The notes beneath the pieces are model-generated. The model was not told the DNA's origin. It saw nothing but the letters and a program-made list of their open reading frames with translations, and searched no databases. A stretch of 64,000 bases of DNA from Saccharina japonica (Eukaryota; Sar; Phaeophyceae; Laminariales; Laminariaceae), in contig MEHQ01000456.1 of assembly GCA_008828725.1 (NCBI GenBank), positions 25,520 through 89,519 of the forward strand, in the 5' to 3' direction. Shown here one piece after another: positions 1 to 12,545 of the stretch. A program made the translations under genes and the position numbers. How positions within the stretch are numbered: position 1 is the first letter of the stretch; each line of letters begins with the position of its first letter.

Positions 1-302
1 GTTTTGTTTTGCGACAAGCGAGGAATTAGTTTCGCGTCCACACAGATTGTTTTAGTGAAGTACAGAGCCACTCTCCTCCCCCGAGTGGGCGTCAACGTGG
101 TATCGAAACTCTGGGTGTATCCTCCCCTTACCATGGCAGCAGCCGTTGATTCTCACAGAAGCAAATCGAGATCTGTCTGTCCGACTTTTGAATAGTTTCA
201 TCGGGCACAGCGTGGAGGGAAAGTGGTTGATCGATGGTACGTACTGTCAACCTATCGCGACAACTTGATCTTTTTGTGTCGATCCGCCCAACTTGGTGGT
301 CT

Positions 303-655
303 GAATCATCCCACCGTAGGGGGTTTCACTTGCATATAGTATAGGCTTGACATGTTTCGACAGGTTGACTTTCCCTTAACCCATTTAGGACTGCAGTACC
401 GATGTGGAGACAAAACATTTGGAATTAGAGTGAAATATTTACTTGTAGACAGTGCAGTTCTAAATAGGTTAGGGGAAGAAAATTCTGGTCTAAACGATAC
501 GTTTACTCGCTCGTGCACTTGCTTCAGGACTGCAGTCAGAGTAGCTCCTTCAAGTTTCCGTCGGGGTGGGCGAACTGCCTTCTTCGAAGCATGACTCGGA
601 GGGTGAGAGAGATTGAGCTCCTTCATGTGAGGCGCTCAGAAAATAAGCCGCCACG
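303..655. mobile_element. MITE M3 copy interrupted by M2
   Basis: M3 has ends like GACTCATCCCACGGTAGGGG in inverted orientation. This copy starts gaatcatcccaccgtagggg, carries an M2 copy at 376-472, and ends in gctcagaaaataagccgccac next to the M1 copy at 660. Confidence 0.6.
376..472. mobile_element. MITE M2 copy
   Basis: M2 is a roughly 90-100 bp element with ends like TTAACCCTTTTAGGACTGC in inverted orientation and TGGGGACAAAAC inside. This copy runs ttaacccatttaggactgca to cagttctaaataggttag. Confidence 0.8.
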
Positions 656-659
656 CACG

Positions 660-900
660 CGTGCTACGGTAGAGGTAGCACGTTTTGGCTGAATCGATTT
701 CTGAATGATCGGGCTCCTTAACCCAAATTCGTCGGACTTTCATTTTTGTGACGAATATTATTTCAGAGCATACTTCGGTCATGGCATTTCGCATTCGGCA
801 GCACTTTTCTTTTCGTCCAAAACCATTTTTTTCTTGAGGTATGACGCTCCTCAAGTGAGGAGATCAGGAAAACAATTACTGCACCTCTATCGTAGCATGT
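660..900. mobile_element. MITE M1 copy
   Basis: M1 is the most frequent element in the window. Its ends resemble GACGCGTGCTACGATAGAGG in inverted orientation, a full copy is about 250 bp, and the interior holds a palindromic GAGCTCCTCAnnTGAGGAGCTC-like motif and a 'lagging' CCAAATTCGTCGGA-like segment. This copy abuts the right end of an M3 copy. Confidence 0.85.
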
Positions 901-1260
901 GGCATTTGCTCGGCTGCAGAGGTGGTTTCAAGGCCTCCCGGGCACCTTAAGCGGGGAGCGAAATACTACCCCCGTTACTGAACAAAAAGAGCCACGACAA
1001 CGCACCCCGCGATACGTAGAAGTTTCACTTTTGGGGCAAGCATTTCTGAACGGGGCTAAGCTCCTCAAAGGAGAAAGTACCTGCTATTATTATAATATGA
1101 TACTTTCCCTACAATGGTATGATTGTTTCGGGGCGAGTAGCGCGTAGAAGACTTGATCGGGTGAAGCGAACAAGCTTTCTTCCTATATAGTATTAGCATT
1201 TCGTCCGGCAGGATATTTCTGGGAATTTTCCAGGTCACTAATAGTGCGGTCGGGTTTTGG

Positions 1261-1287
1261 GCTAGGGTTAGGGTTAGGGTTAGGGGT
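1261..1287 (+). repeat. Interstitial telomere-like (TTAGGG)n
   Basis: Four GGGTTA-type units in a row. The same motif recurs at about 9998-10025, 40070-40096 and 40394-40428. Confidence 0.9.
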
Positions 1288-1368
1288 TCTACGCCCGTAC
1301 ATTGATCCAAGATGTTGCCGGACGATTTGTTCGAGGGGTTCTACACTAAGTTTCGGGTGACGTATATG

Positions 1369-1629
1369 ACCCGTGCTACGATAGAGGTAACACGTTTTGG
1401 CTAAACTATTTTCTGAACGACGGTGCTTCTAATCCTAAACTCGTCAGAATGCCAATCATTTTGTTTTGTTGAGAATATGCTTTCGCGTATACTCGGGCCA
1501 TCCATGGGATTGGTCATCGAGTTGCGCCTTTTATCGTTATCTTAAAATCAGTTTTTGGGCGAGGTAGAGCTCCCTAAGATACCAAGCTCAAAAAAGAAAA
1601 TGGATGCACGTCTGACCGTAACACGTGTC
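1369..1629. mobile_element. MITE M1 copy, diverged
   Basis: Left end cgtgctacgatagaggtaac is good; the right end (accgtaacacgtgtc) is diverged. Confidence 0.7.
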
Positions 1630-1640
1630 ATATAGGTATA

Positions 1641-3360
1641 TTGATCTGCTCATGTGAGGACCTCATAAACGAAATAAGCCCCCACCCCCCTAGAAGACAT
1701 TTGCTCCAGGAGTACGTAAATCACTACTGCTTGAATTAATTGCTTGTGTGTATGGTTGGTCCTGTTTACTACTGTCCCCCGTCATATGATATGTTACTCT
1801 GCTAAAAACTACCCACTACCAGGGTACATGTTTATTGGTACAGTCGGCACCCCTATCCAAAAGAGGTTGTGGACGAGGCTGGAAACAACCTTCTTAACTA
1901 GTATTTTCTCTTTTTCACAGTGGGAAGTATATAGGTTGAGTATAGGCGGGTCCAGCCGAGTTGGCCTTTCTAAACTATAATATTATCTTACATAGATCAC
2001 CCTCTCCTAATTGGGGGTACCCACTACAGCTGTACTCCATCAACTGTTAGCCTGACAAGGTGCAGCGTTTATTTCAAATACATACTAAATATAACACACC
2101 TACCATCACCGTATGAAAGGGTAACCACAAGTCCAATGGCTCAAGACATGGAAGGTGACATCAGTTAGACTTAGAGCGGTGTAGATGTTCTTGATAACTT
2201 CCTCCGGTTTAATTAATATATTAACATCTGCAGGCTCTAGGTAACCCCACTCTAGAACTACGGTACCGCCACAGATTGCTGCATGCCACGCACGGTCTGA
2301 ACACAGACATATACTCGGGGGTTCGGAGCCGCATAACGTGCTGGACAGAAATGTTTCGGAGCGTTAGATGCGCACGCTACTATTGCTCAAATGATCATTG
2401 TATTTCCGTCCCCAAGCTTGCTGCCGTACGTGTTGGAATGTGGCTCAAAATATGGCATGGTGGCGGGAAAACGATCTAGGTAGTGTACCCACCGCCTATA
2501 ATGCAGTAAGAACGCCTGCTTCAGTGTTGGAACCAAAGTTGTGACCTCAGGGGGTGAGGGGGGGGTTGTATGAGCACGCTAGTCAGTTTCCCCGACATCC
2601 GGTACATTTTTTTTCGGGACACTACTACTGCTGCTGTTGCAACTGTGTTGATACCAAGAAAGCTACTGTAGGAATGAGACTAAAGATAGGCTGCCGCTTC
2701 AAGATTTATACACCCCCATCAAATAAACGTTCTGCCAGAGTTGAATCAGTGTAAAAAATAATACATCCACTTAGCCACCTAAACACCAACCCGCCCAACC
2801 ACCCACCCACCTACCCATTGTTCTTTTTCCCTCGTTTAAAGTTTCCCCGCCGGAATCCGGGCCAGTATCTTATGACAAAACACCCGCCGTAGATGACCTT
2901 CCGCGCAGGCGAACTTGTTGAGAAGTGCCCGCATGGAATTATCATTATTATGTTGTATCAGTGGGGATAGGAGTTTTCCTTTAGAGGGTACGGGATTTTT
3001 TTGTACCCGCATAGACTATGATGGTGTTGTTTCAATAAAGTAGGGTTTGGTAACCGTAAGGAATCTTCATGTCTGCATTAGATAGAATGACTAGGCTGCT
3101 TCATTGAGGTAGGGGCTTTGTCAAGATAACGTACGGGATTATTGTCCGGACGGTGCGCTTTTGTTTGTCTGGCCTCGGCTAACGACGGCCACCACGCACG
3201 CCGACCCGGAAATAAAACCGTAAAATGCCACCCCTAACCCTATATCGAGAGGCCTGCTTGGTTGGTGTGTGCCGCTGGGTCGTCGCACTTGCCAAGATTG
3301 TCTGTGGTAACCCCTTGGGGACCCCTTTTAAGCGATGTAAGCAATATAAGGGATTAGGGA
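1641..3360. other. No gene or element recognised
   Basis: Mixed-sequence DNA without a convincing frame, splice pair or repeated family. Contains a short (CCAC)n-like stretch near 2780-2815. Confidence 0.6.
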
Positions 3361-3363
3361 ATA

Positions 3364-3513
3364 TGACGGATATAACGGATATAACGGATATAACGGATAC
3401 AAGGGATACTTGTGAAGTTTAACACAAAAAACGGCTGTGAGATCGAAGGTTTGGGATATGAGGGATATATGGGATATAAGATATGTGAGGGATATAAGGG
3501 ATATACGGGATAG
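3364..3513. repeat. ACGGATATA and GGGATATA short tandem repeats
   Basis: Four units of acggatata with one diverged unit, then after 40 bp about eight diverged gggatata units. Confidence 0.85.
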
Positions 3514-5270
3514 TGACGAAGGACAAGGATAACGCTGGTGTAATGCGCCGTGGACGAGCAGCTTGAGCGAGCACCCAGCAGTGCGGGTAGCGGGGGATCA
3601 AGCTGTGCCCATGCCGTAGGACTCCTTGCGCTGCAAATCACGGCAGGCAGTGACATCCGTTCGTTGCTGTGACCAACATTTGTTTTTAGCATCGTCGTTG
3701 GAGTGTAGTGTCATATATTCTGAGTTCCTCGCAAGGGTCGCTTATTCATTTATCTCGTCCATAGCATGGCTTCGAATAAAAATGTGGCTGGTGCCAACCG
3801 GGCCAAGAGTTTCTACTTCGAAGTGTACGCTAGCCCTAAAACAATACAAATAAAACCCTAAAACCGGTCGGAACATTTTTATCCAAAACAGTGTCGTCTC
3901 CCCCACCGGAGACCAGCTTTCGACTGACGTCACGGTAGGAGGGGGGGCAATATACCCACATAAAAAAAATCCCGAATTTAGGAAGCAGCAGAAAAATGGT
4001 ACTTACTTACGTGCAACAAGGTTTCTTAGGTGAGCACGTACGAAGTATTTGTTTTTATCTCATTGCTCCCTGTTTTACGTGAGTACATTTTTGATCCGGC
4101 ACTTGGGCCCATCCCATTTTCCACCCTTCTGCCACTTAGCGGTGGTGTAGAAAGATAATCAGCTCAAAGCGGGAGCGGTCGGAGGCTCACCTGGTGCCTT
4201 GGTACCATTTGGAACCATGTAGCAGGCCGTACATATCTACAACAACCCCTACCTGTGCTATACATACAGCCGTATTTCATTCACGTGCAAAATATGAACA
4301 GCGTCGTTGCACGTACGCGTGCGATTTTGTCCGCGGCTGGCGTTGAGCCCAGTTGGGGGATCGATGACTCTGTATTCTGTACTACCTCGCTCGAAAATTG
4401 GAGATGGAAACAAAAAAAGTTGGTCGGCGCAGAATAAGAAGAGAATAAACCGTTTCATGATCGGTGCGTCTCTCGAAACCAAAGAAAGGCTAAACGAGAG
4501 TAAGGCTGCAAACTGACTTGGAGGGTAGCCACCCGAACCGCGAGGGGCTCTTATCGGGTTTAGATAAAGGACTGGATAACGACCCATTTACCGTAGCACG
4601 AGTCCTTGATGGGTGTGCCGCCGACTAGGTTACGTTGTGCTTGCAAAGGCGGCGTGTATGTGTAGATGGTGTGTGGGCACATCGAAGCAAGTTCGTCTGC
4701 GCGGGTAGATTTACGCGAGCTTTCGCAGATGATATGTCTATCAAAACAATACCAATAATATTAAATTTAGTATTCCTTTTGTCATCTGACAATATGTGCA
4801 GCTCTTGTTTCAATCATATTATACCTGTTTTTCATGCCTATTTAACAATACTTGTATACATTTGACAGACGTACGCGTACACCAATAATGATGCAGTCCC
4901 TTTTTATGGATGTCTTTTTACGGACTAATTCATATTTCCTCGGCCATCCGCCAATGTGTACGTACTCGTAGCATGAATAAGCTTCAACATTGTCTACTTA
5001 TAGCCCTCCGAAACAACATAACCACATGAACAAAAAAGAGAGCCCTTTGAACAAAAACCTGCCACCTTGTGTTCCTGCTTCCGACTTGAGCCGTTGCCTA
5101 CTCCATCGTTTGCCTTGTGGATGGAAAGTAATTAAGGTCTTGAATTAGTATGAATTAACTCTTTTAAACACTTAACGCACGCCAGCTTTACACTAATTTA
5201 CTTTTCTTGGAGAGGCGGAACTTAATGAGGGTTTTTCACATATCAATACGTAGTACCGAGGGGCACAGAA
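3514..5270. other. No gene recognised
   Basis: Only dispersed repeat fragments at 4785-4862 and 4925-5060 are seen. The rest is unassigned. Confidence 0.6.
4785..4862 (+). repeat. Dispersed CATCTGACAATGTGCAGCTC-type repeat
   Basis: Related copies: 7122-7210, 7756-7830, and reversed at about 49985-50060 and 5583-5625. Shared parts are tctgacaat, gcagctcttgtttcaatcat and a TA-rich continuation. Confidence 0.55.
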
Positions 5271-5277
5271 AACATAA

Positions 5278-5362
5278 TCTACGGTACACACGAACACCTA
5301 TTGTATATTTGCCCATTTATACCAACAAAAATTGGTTCTATTGACTATGGTCCTCCGAAGTA
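5278..5362. mobile_element. MITE MY remnant
   Basis: MY is a roughly 115-bp family whose ends read TACGGGGGACCATAGTAAATA and, inverted, TATTTACTATGGTCCNCCGTA, with CCTACGGTACACAC inside. Here ctacggtacacacgaacacc and tgactatggtcctccg remain. Confidence 0.6.
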
Positions 5363-5735
5363 GTATGTATGTATCGACGCCTAGATAGCGACCGCAACAA
5401 TGTGGGGGTGGAATGCAGATGCGGAGTAGGAAGCGCGGCGAATAGATATATAGCAGGTACAATGTGTGGGTGAAGGGTGGTAGTGCGTATTCTTTTGAGT
5501 ACACGCAGGAGGGAATAATTGGTTGGATGGGATTGGTGGTATTCGACGAATGGTGTCAGCTTTTTCATTCTGAACGAATAATGCCCTGCACATTGTCGGA
5601 AGGCAAATACTAATAATAATATATTATAACTTGGATGCTATCGCCATCACCCCTCTACGAGCAGCGCAGTAAGCGCCCACAACAGCGCTACGGTGGAGGA
5701 TCACCTCGCGCCCGTGCCGTACGAGAATAACCCGA

Positions 5736-6054
5736 GACGCATGCTACGATAGAAGGGCACGATGTCCTTTCTGGAGCTCCATACTTGAAGAGCTCGAGAC
5801 CTCACCCCAAATTGATTTTGGAACTGAAAAAAAACTCTCCTACACTAATTCCTAGAATTTTGTCCCCAAAAACGGGGGACCAGTTCTTAAGGGGTTAAAG
5901 TGCTATCCGATTGACAGAGTCCCGTGGTCGAAGCATACAAGGAACAAGGTTGCAAACAAAGTAATGACAGTCCGCGCCGATTTTTGGATTAGGCAGCACG
6001 ATCATTCAGAATCATTTCAGCCGAAATGTGCTATGTCTATCGTAGCACGTATCC
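5736..6054. mobile_element. MITE M1 copy interrupted by an M2 copy
   Basis: Left end gacgcatgctacgatagaag, right end tctatcgtagcacg. An M2-like segment at about 5816-5898 splits the M1 sequence. Confidence 0.7.
5816..5898. mobile_element. MITE M2 copy nested in M1, one end worn
   Basis: Right end accagttcttaaggggttaa is clear; interior cctagaattttgtccccaaa matches M2 in reverse. Confidence 0.6.
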
Positions 6055-6351
6055 CGAACACTACTACTGTAAGTATTTTGCACCCTCCGCCAAGAATCGC
6101 GCAGTGAGTGTGGCCGCGTGGTTGCTGTCATCCTCTTTTTTTTGTTTGTCAGTGTTTTCCACTGTCAAGGCCCAAGAGAGACTTTTAACTCAAAAGGTGT
6201 TCCTTAATCCCACCCACTTGTGTACCCAATCTCTGTACCAGGTACGAGAATGTAGATTTTGAAACACAATCCGTACCTGTTCGAGTATGTAGATATTATA
6301 ACGGGGGTGTATAGTATATACCCCCCTACCGCACGAATAGCACCCTACCGT

Positions 6352-6490
6352 CTAGTATTACGGGAGTGGCATAATAAATTGGACCTGCGGTACACACAAA
6401 CACCTATATACGAGGTATAAATTTACTTATATTTACTATCAATACAATATTCGGTAATATTTACTATAGGTCCCCCGTAACGTAGTACTC
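6352..6490. mobile_element. MITE MY copy
   Basis: Left gtattacgggagtggca, then acctgcggtacacaca; right tatttactataggtcccccg. Confidence 0.7.
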
Positions 6491-7231
6491 TATGTATCTA
6501 TTAATAGGAAGGCCAACAACGCTCGGAGTTCTATGACGAGTGGAAGTGGAAGTTTGTTCGGCAAAGGGGCCTGCATCATCACTGCGATCGCGCTGACTAT
6601 AAAACAAATGCCATGCATGCGGTGCATGATTTTCCGACTCTTGATATATATATAGTTCTATATATTATATGTATACCCTGGTATATATAATATATATGCT
6701 CCCCGTGCTCTCGGCAAGAAACCCACAAAAAACGCACGACTGAACAAAAACAGGGCCTCACGCAAATAAACCCGGGAAATCGTTTTATCCACTCCCGCCG
6801 AAAAAACAACTTTGAGCGCCCGCCACGCGAGCTACAGTGCTCGGATCGAGCTTAAACCTCGACCAGCGTGTCCGGCCGGGCTTCCTGTGTCGGGTGCTTA
6901 GCTTTTTGCCGAAAAGTGCTCGTGCCAAGAGAAAAGTTGCGAAAATTGCGAAAATTTCACAAACATAACAATATATATGTACATGTTGACGGTTGATACG
7001 CCGTATAATATCAAACGCGCATTCAATTCAGCAAAAACAAGTACGCACAAACACCACGAAGCCCTTATACCCGGTATGCCATGCTCTCGTATACTGCTGC
7101 AGTATTATAGTTTGTCTTATTCTATTTGACATTTTGACACGTGCAGTTCTTATTTCAATAGTATATACCATTCACAGATAGATACCTGCTGTATACAATT
7201 ACAGCATTTCGTGAAAAACATATCGGTCTAC

Positions 7232-7404
7232 AGTACACGACACCGAACAAGAAGCAGGACTTCTGGTCCTGGCTGGATTTCTCATTTTTGAAAGGGTACT
7301 TTCTACACTAATTTCAAGATAAAGGTTCCCGAATTTCCTATTCTCCTCTAGATCTCAGCCTGGCTTTCTTATCAGCATGCGTTACTTGATAGGTGTGCTG
7401 TACT
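7232..7404. mobile_element. MITE AG copy 1
   Basis: Two copies of this family occur in the window. The ends are AGTACACGACACC and its imperfect inverse GGTGTGCTGTACT. Shared interior includes ctggtcctggctggatttct and ttctacactaatttcaagat. Confidence 0.75.
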
Positions 7405-7470
7405 CTACCGGTATGATACAACAGCAATCAGTATTATACCACAGTGCAAGTAAATAAGAAGCACTGTGAA

Positions 7471-7746
7471 CGCATGCTACTGTAGATAAGAGGTGCACCA
7501 TTTGGTTTCCTGAGGTTCCTCCCTTAAGGAGAGCTCTATACTAATAGTGAGTAAAAACGGGTGATGCAAAAAATGAAAGCGCTACCCGGTGAACAATCCC
7601 GCCTAGCTTAATTATAGGTATTCGTCGAAGAATAGTGCAACACAAGAACCAAAGTCCGACGAATTTGGGTTAAGGTAGCCCCGTCATTCATTCAGCAACC
7701 GTTTCAGTCAAAACGTGCTACGACCTCTATCGTCGTAGCACGCGCC
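7471..7746. mobile_element. MITE M1 copy
   Basis: Left end cgcatgctactgtag, right end cctctatcgtcgtagcacgc with a 3-bp CGT repeat in the end. Interior includes the usual CTCTATACTAATAGTGAGT and gaatttgggttaagg segments. Confidence 0.8.
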
Positions 7747-7932
7747 TATCCCATTTGCCGTCTGACAATGTTCAGCTCCTATTTCAGTCGTATCATTCAC
7801 ATATATATATATATATACACCTATCACAATCATCAATCTTCCCTGAAAACGTGACACACTTAGTAACGTAACAATAATGCAGTCCCCGCCCTTATGAATG
7901 GCTTTACCGACTCCTCACCGATATGTCACCAC

Positions 7933-8899
7933 TAGAGGTGGGCACCGGTAAAAAAAAACCCGGTTTAAACCGGTTTTTGGAAACCTAGCAGGCGTGTACG
8001 AGTAGCCGGTTTTGAAAAAAAAAAACGCGTTTTTTTTCGCCGGTTTAAACCGGTTAACCGAAAACCGAATAAAACCGGAAAAACCGGATAAAACCGGATA
8101 AAACCGGATAAAACCGGATAAAACCGGTTTTTATCCGTATAAACACCGGTTTTACACCGGATAAAACCGGATAAAAACCGGATAAAACCGGATAAAAACC
8201 GGATAAGACCCCGACAATTTTTTTCACTGTTTCTCTACCGAATGAAACCATCACCAGTACTACTGTACTAATAATAATAGGATACACACAGCAGTAGTAG
8301 TGTTATACCTGGTATATGGTATCATGCATACATATGTGTAAGTGTGTGCATCAACCATGCTCTAAACAGCAGATGCTCTGCTGACGTGTTATAGTTGTCA
8401 TATATCAAAACATATACCATACCAAGGTATAAAAAACTTGCACGTACGACAACTGCTGTGTATAATATACTTTCACTTGTTTTGGACTCTTTAAAAAAAA
8501 AGTTGATTTTAGTCTGAAAACAAAATGTATTGAAAATTAGTGGGGATGTTTATCTTGAAATTAGTGTGGATATTTTGACTTGGTTTTAGTGTAGTTAGAG
8601 CGCGCAGGAAAGCCCTCCGAATACATACGCTGATCTGCAAGGCATAGGAAAAAAAGACAGGAAGCAAGTAATCGCGAAGAACGCCATATTAATAGTAGGT
8701 ATACGTATAGTACCTGTGCACCGGCAATGTCTTCTTCACAACAACGTTTTATACCTTGAAATCACGCTACCCCGTGCGCTGTGGTTGTGGCTCGGAAACC
8801 GGCTGAAAAAAACCGGTTTTATCCGGTTTTTTGTTTTGATAATAACGCCTCGTTATCCGGTTTTCGGTTTATTTTTTCGCCTCCCGGTGCCCACCTCTA
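7933..8899. mobile_element. Non-autonomous hAT-type element, 967 bp, with 8-bp target duplication
   Basis: The ends are exact inverted repeats: TAGAGGTGGGCACCGG at 7933 and its reverse complement ending at 8899. Both sides are flanked by the same 8 bases, GTCACCAC (7925-7932 and 8900-8907). An 8-bp duplication with a TAGAGGTGGGCA-like end is typical of hAT transposons. There is no transposase frame. Inside lie a tandem ATAAAACCGG-type array and AT-rich DNA; subterminal parts are full of CCGGTTTAAACCGG motifs, possible transposase-binding repeats. Confidence 0.92.
8055..8210. repeat. ATAAAACCGG tandem array inside the hAT-type element
   Basis: About 14 units of 10-11 bp (ATAAAACCGG, some with an extra A). 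They match the CCGGTTT motifs near both ends of the element in reverse, so the array probably grew from subterminal repeats. Confidence 0.85.
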
Positions 8900-8909
8900 G
8901 TCACCACTA

Positions 8910-9815
8910 AAATATACATATGTATATATATATGTATATTTATACATATCAGGTATATATATGTATGTTTCATATATATATAACACGTATGTGTTTGTGA
9001 GAAAACAGCAGGAAATAATATGAGTCTGTTAACAATAACACTCCTCCAGCGGCAGGAGTTAGTGCACTGACTGTTTTTCCTTCTGGGGAAGGCGTTATTT
9101 TTACACCGGTTAACCAAGCTCCTGAACTGGGCAAGGCCGGCCGGTGATTACTTGTATCCTTTATATTATTTCAAAGTATAGTATATATACATATATGTGC
9201 TCGAAGTATTTATTTGGTTTCGAAAATGCTGTACGGCGTATGTATACATATATGTATATAGAAATTCAACGGTATGGGCCGGGTCGGGTGAAAACAAGTT
9301 CTTCGACCCATTCATGTTCTGTATTTCAGGTTTGGAATACCAGATACATACATACATAGGTGTTATTGAGCTCCTCGTTGTGTGAGAGGGGCTTGTAAAA
9401 CTTGGCAAAACCCCTACAAGGCATTCATATATATATTATATATCATATGCTCTCCTGCCGACAGGAAAAAACCTCCCAACCTGTGACCAAAGGATTGGAA
9501 TGTTTTTGTGACGGGATCATACACACACTTACTTCGTACTCTTCAAATATAGGCCGTAGTGTATAGTGCTCGGCGCTGAGCACGAATTCTTAGTCCAGTT
9601 TTCCTAGCACCCGCTTAAAAGTACACGATATGTTCATCGTGCGAAGTATTACTACAGCATTATACAGCACTGAGCAGGTAAGTTATTTTTCTGGGCCTAT
9701 ACTGTGCACATAAGCCACCGGGGTGTGCGCGGAAATAAATGTCAAATATATCGCACAAAACTCGCGAAGAACAAAATCAAACCTGTGTGCAGACCAAGTA
9801 TGGTACCGCAGCATG
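8910..9815. other. AT-rich DNA with TATA microsatellites, no gene
   Basis: Several (TA)n and ATATGTATATA runs at 8915-8990, 9180-9265 and 9425-9455. No exon-like segment was found. Confidence 0.6.
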
Positions 9816-9819
9816 CTGA

Positions 9820-10090
9820 CGCGTACTGTGTGCAGGTTGCACCTGCAAAAGTTTTTGTGCAGGATGCTGGTTTTAATGTGGAGGCTGGCCTTTTGGGCCG
9901 CATGTTTTTTTTTTGGAAAAACGCCATCAAAACACGCGGCGGAGCCGCGTGGCTGCCCCTGCCGACCTCGTGCTCCTCAAGGGGTTGGGGTTCGGGTTAG
10001 GGTTAGGGTTAGGGCTATGGTTAGGGGTTTGTCTGGGGTTGGCTTGGTCTGGGTCGACGGGCAAGGATCAAATTGCTACACACAGCCTGC
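9820..10090 (+). repeat. Dispersed repeat carrying a TTAGGG block
   Basis: Contains aaaacacgcggcggagccgc, ctgcccctgccgacctcg and then four TTAGGG-type units. A related sequence, with aaaacacgcggcgtaagatc and ctgcccctgcccacctcg ahead of TTAGGG units, lies at 39890-40096. Confidence 0.7.
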
Positions 10091-10199
10091 ACTAACACTT
10101 TTGCAGGTGCAACCTGGACATAACGCACGCCCAGCATGCTGTAGTCACCGGTACGAGGAATCACCGCCGGTATAATGAACCCCGTGATAAATATATCCT

Positions 10200-11310
10200 C
10201 GTGCGTAGCGATAATATTTTTTTCTTAGAGTTCCTTGGTGAAAAACGCCTCCAGATACACTACAGTAGAAGCCCCCGGTTTCAATTGAGTTTATTCACCG
10301 CGCTCTAGCTCTATATTGCTCGCAAGACAAGCGCGCAGGTGACATCGAACAGAGAGACTATATCTTATTGTTATGTAGGGACTTTGATAATTTTCTTCAA
10401 ACGGGGATGATAAGGATCCAACCCCTGCATTCAAAAGCCTTGCGGTATTTCCTGTCAATAATAGCGGTAATGCCGAGCGGTACATACATATATACGTTAT
10501 TGGTTTTCAGCTAACAAAACGGTGAACACATACAATACCAATTACCGTAGGATGCACAAACCATGTATATATTATATGTTATATATATATATATATCCCT
10601 GGTGCAGACAGTCTCGAAAAAAGAGCGGGTGAACTGGATATTTTCAATACAGAGTCCACAGCAGCAGCGGTATACGGCGTGCGGTGTACTAATAGTATTA
10701 CTGTACAGTAGTACACCTACCTGCTATGTACTACTGCTTGTAATGTGGTCATGTAGCATCCGTAGCATGTGTGAGGACACTAAACACTGATGATACCACT
10801 TGAAGATCCAGTTCTTGCGCTGGACCACGGCGGGGCAGAACTACCATACTACTAAAATGCCGTCACAAACAAAAATACGCACTACTACAGTACTACTGCT
10901 GTTGTTGCTTAGACAGCGCGATTGAGCGCACACATCGCCACAACAACATCTTCTTCTGCCGATAGTGAAACTTCTTTCCGGTGACCGCTATCTGGTACTA
11001 TCCACAGCTACGAGTCATATAGGCGGTGTCTCTAACCTGCTGGAGACTTGAGTGACGCAACGAGCGGAGGGAGATTGCCATCGCGAAAATAAACAGGAGG
11101 GAAACAAAGGAAATATCAACCACCGCGGCACGCCGACACACACGTACATGGTGGACGTAATGAGGCACCTCGGCCGAGGTCCCGCCTGGCGTCTGATCGC
11201 TACTGCGACGGTGAGAAACAGAGAGCGTACGAACAATGAGTTCGCCTGGCTTGTACATAGCCGTTCTGTAGCCAAGGGAAACCCCTATTGCTTGTGTATA
11301 CCTTCTTCAA
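10200..11310. other. No secure gene
   Basis: A frame at 11052-11444 contains ATGs and a possible donor (gacg, then gtgaga at about 11210), but it runs into an M1 copy and shows no family. The rest is unassigned, with a (TA)n run at 10576-10598. Confidence 0.5.
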
Positions 11311-11312
11311 AC

Positions 11313-11579
11313 AACGCCTGCTACGATAGAGGTGCCCCATGTTTCCTCTGCGGGTGGCCACTTCACGAGCACCATACCCCATCCAAAAAACAGATTTTTG
11401 GAGAAAAGCAAAAAACAACCTTTACCCGACGAACAATCCCATGACCTACTGTATAACGAGACAGCGAAAAATGCAACACGAGAAAAAATAGAAGTGCGAC
11501 GATTTTGGGTTAAGGAGCCTCGTCATCCCCAAAACATGTTTCGGCCAAAGAGTGCTACCTCTATCGTAGCACACGCGTC
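11313..11579. mobile_element. MITE M1 copy
   Basis: Left end aacgcctgctacgatagagg, right end cctctatcgtagcacacgcg. Near full length. Confidence 0.8.
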
Positions 11580-11975
11580 AGACTCGAGAGGGGGGAGATC
11601 GAGGATAGAACGTGACCGATTACAGCAACGGACACTCCCTGCGTTTGTCCGGAGGGGATGATACAGATACTCGTACGTGTCCCCGAGTTTTACAGCGCAA
11701 GGAATCTCGGTGCGGCACGGGGCGCAGTGCGATCCAATCCTTTACTTCTGTGGTACGTCGGTATATACCGCTGGACTCTTATGCTTTTCCTCGTAGATGG
11801 ATGATCGCACATAAATTAATGGTCATCGGTGTTTTAATGTATATCGTTGCCCGTTCTTGTATCCCTCAGAAGGGGTGCCGAAGGGGTTTATATTCTTCTT
11901 CTTCGATACATGGTATATACTGCATTTTTGTATAGTGCTGGTAGAATTGCAGTATATAGAGGATACCTATCACTA

Positions 11976-12095
11976 TACTACTGCGGGGGACTGTAGTAGT
12001 GAATAGGACCTTCGGTACAACACAAAACCCCTATATATCGCCCCTATTGTTTCTAACAATATTTAATAATATTTACTATGGTCCACCGTAATAGT
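11976..12095. mobile_element. MITE MY copy
   Basis: Left tactactgcgggggactgta, then gtgaataggaccttcggta; right tatttactatggtccaccgt. Both ends preserved. Confidence 0.8.
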
Positions 12096-12430
12096 GCTAT
12101 ACTGCTGCCCTGCTACTTGCTGCAGTGCTTCTGTTTTCGTGGCACCTGGTCCAGGTGGGTGCCTTGCTTTAATAAAAGCAGTGCGTTCGAAACTTTAATC
12201 AGACACAGCACCCGGTACAATTACAACAGCGCCCAAAATCAAGAGGCGCACGTTGCATCTCAAAACTTGGGTTCTCGCTAACCTGTATTATCACTAAATG
12301 CTTATAGAGGGTTGTGTATGGGGTCGAAATGTAACGACATGTACAAAGCTTCCGTGTCTCGTGCGACCGCTACTACTACCGTAGTTATAATTATGTGCAT
12401 TACAATATTATCAGCACACGACAGCTACTA

Positions 12431-12545
12431 CTATTACGGGGTGGGCTAATGTAGTAAATAGGACCTACGATACCCACTAAAACCTATATATTTTCATATT
12501 TTTAATATCCAAATTTGGTCCTATTTACTATGGTCCTCCGTATTA
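12431..12545. mobile_element. MITE MY copy
   Basis: Left ctattacggggtgggctaat with agtaaataggacctacgata; right cctatttactatggtcctcc then gtatta. Both ends preserved. Confidence 0.82.

Noticed and set aside
11052..11444. 130-codon frame with MVDVMRHLGRGP segment as a gene
   Set aside because: It runs into an M1 element, has no recognisable domain and no splice partner.
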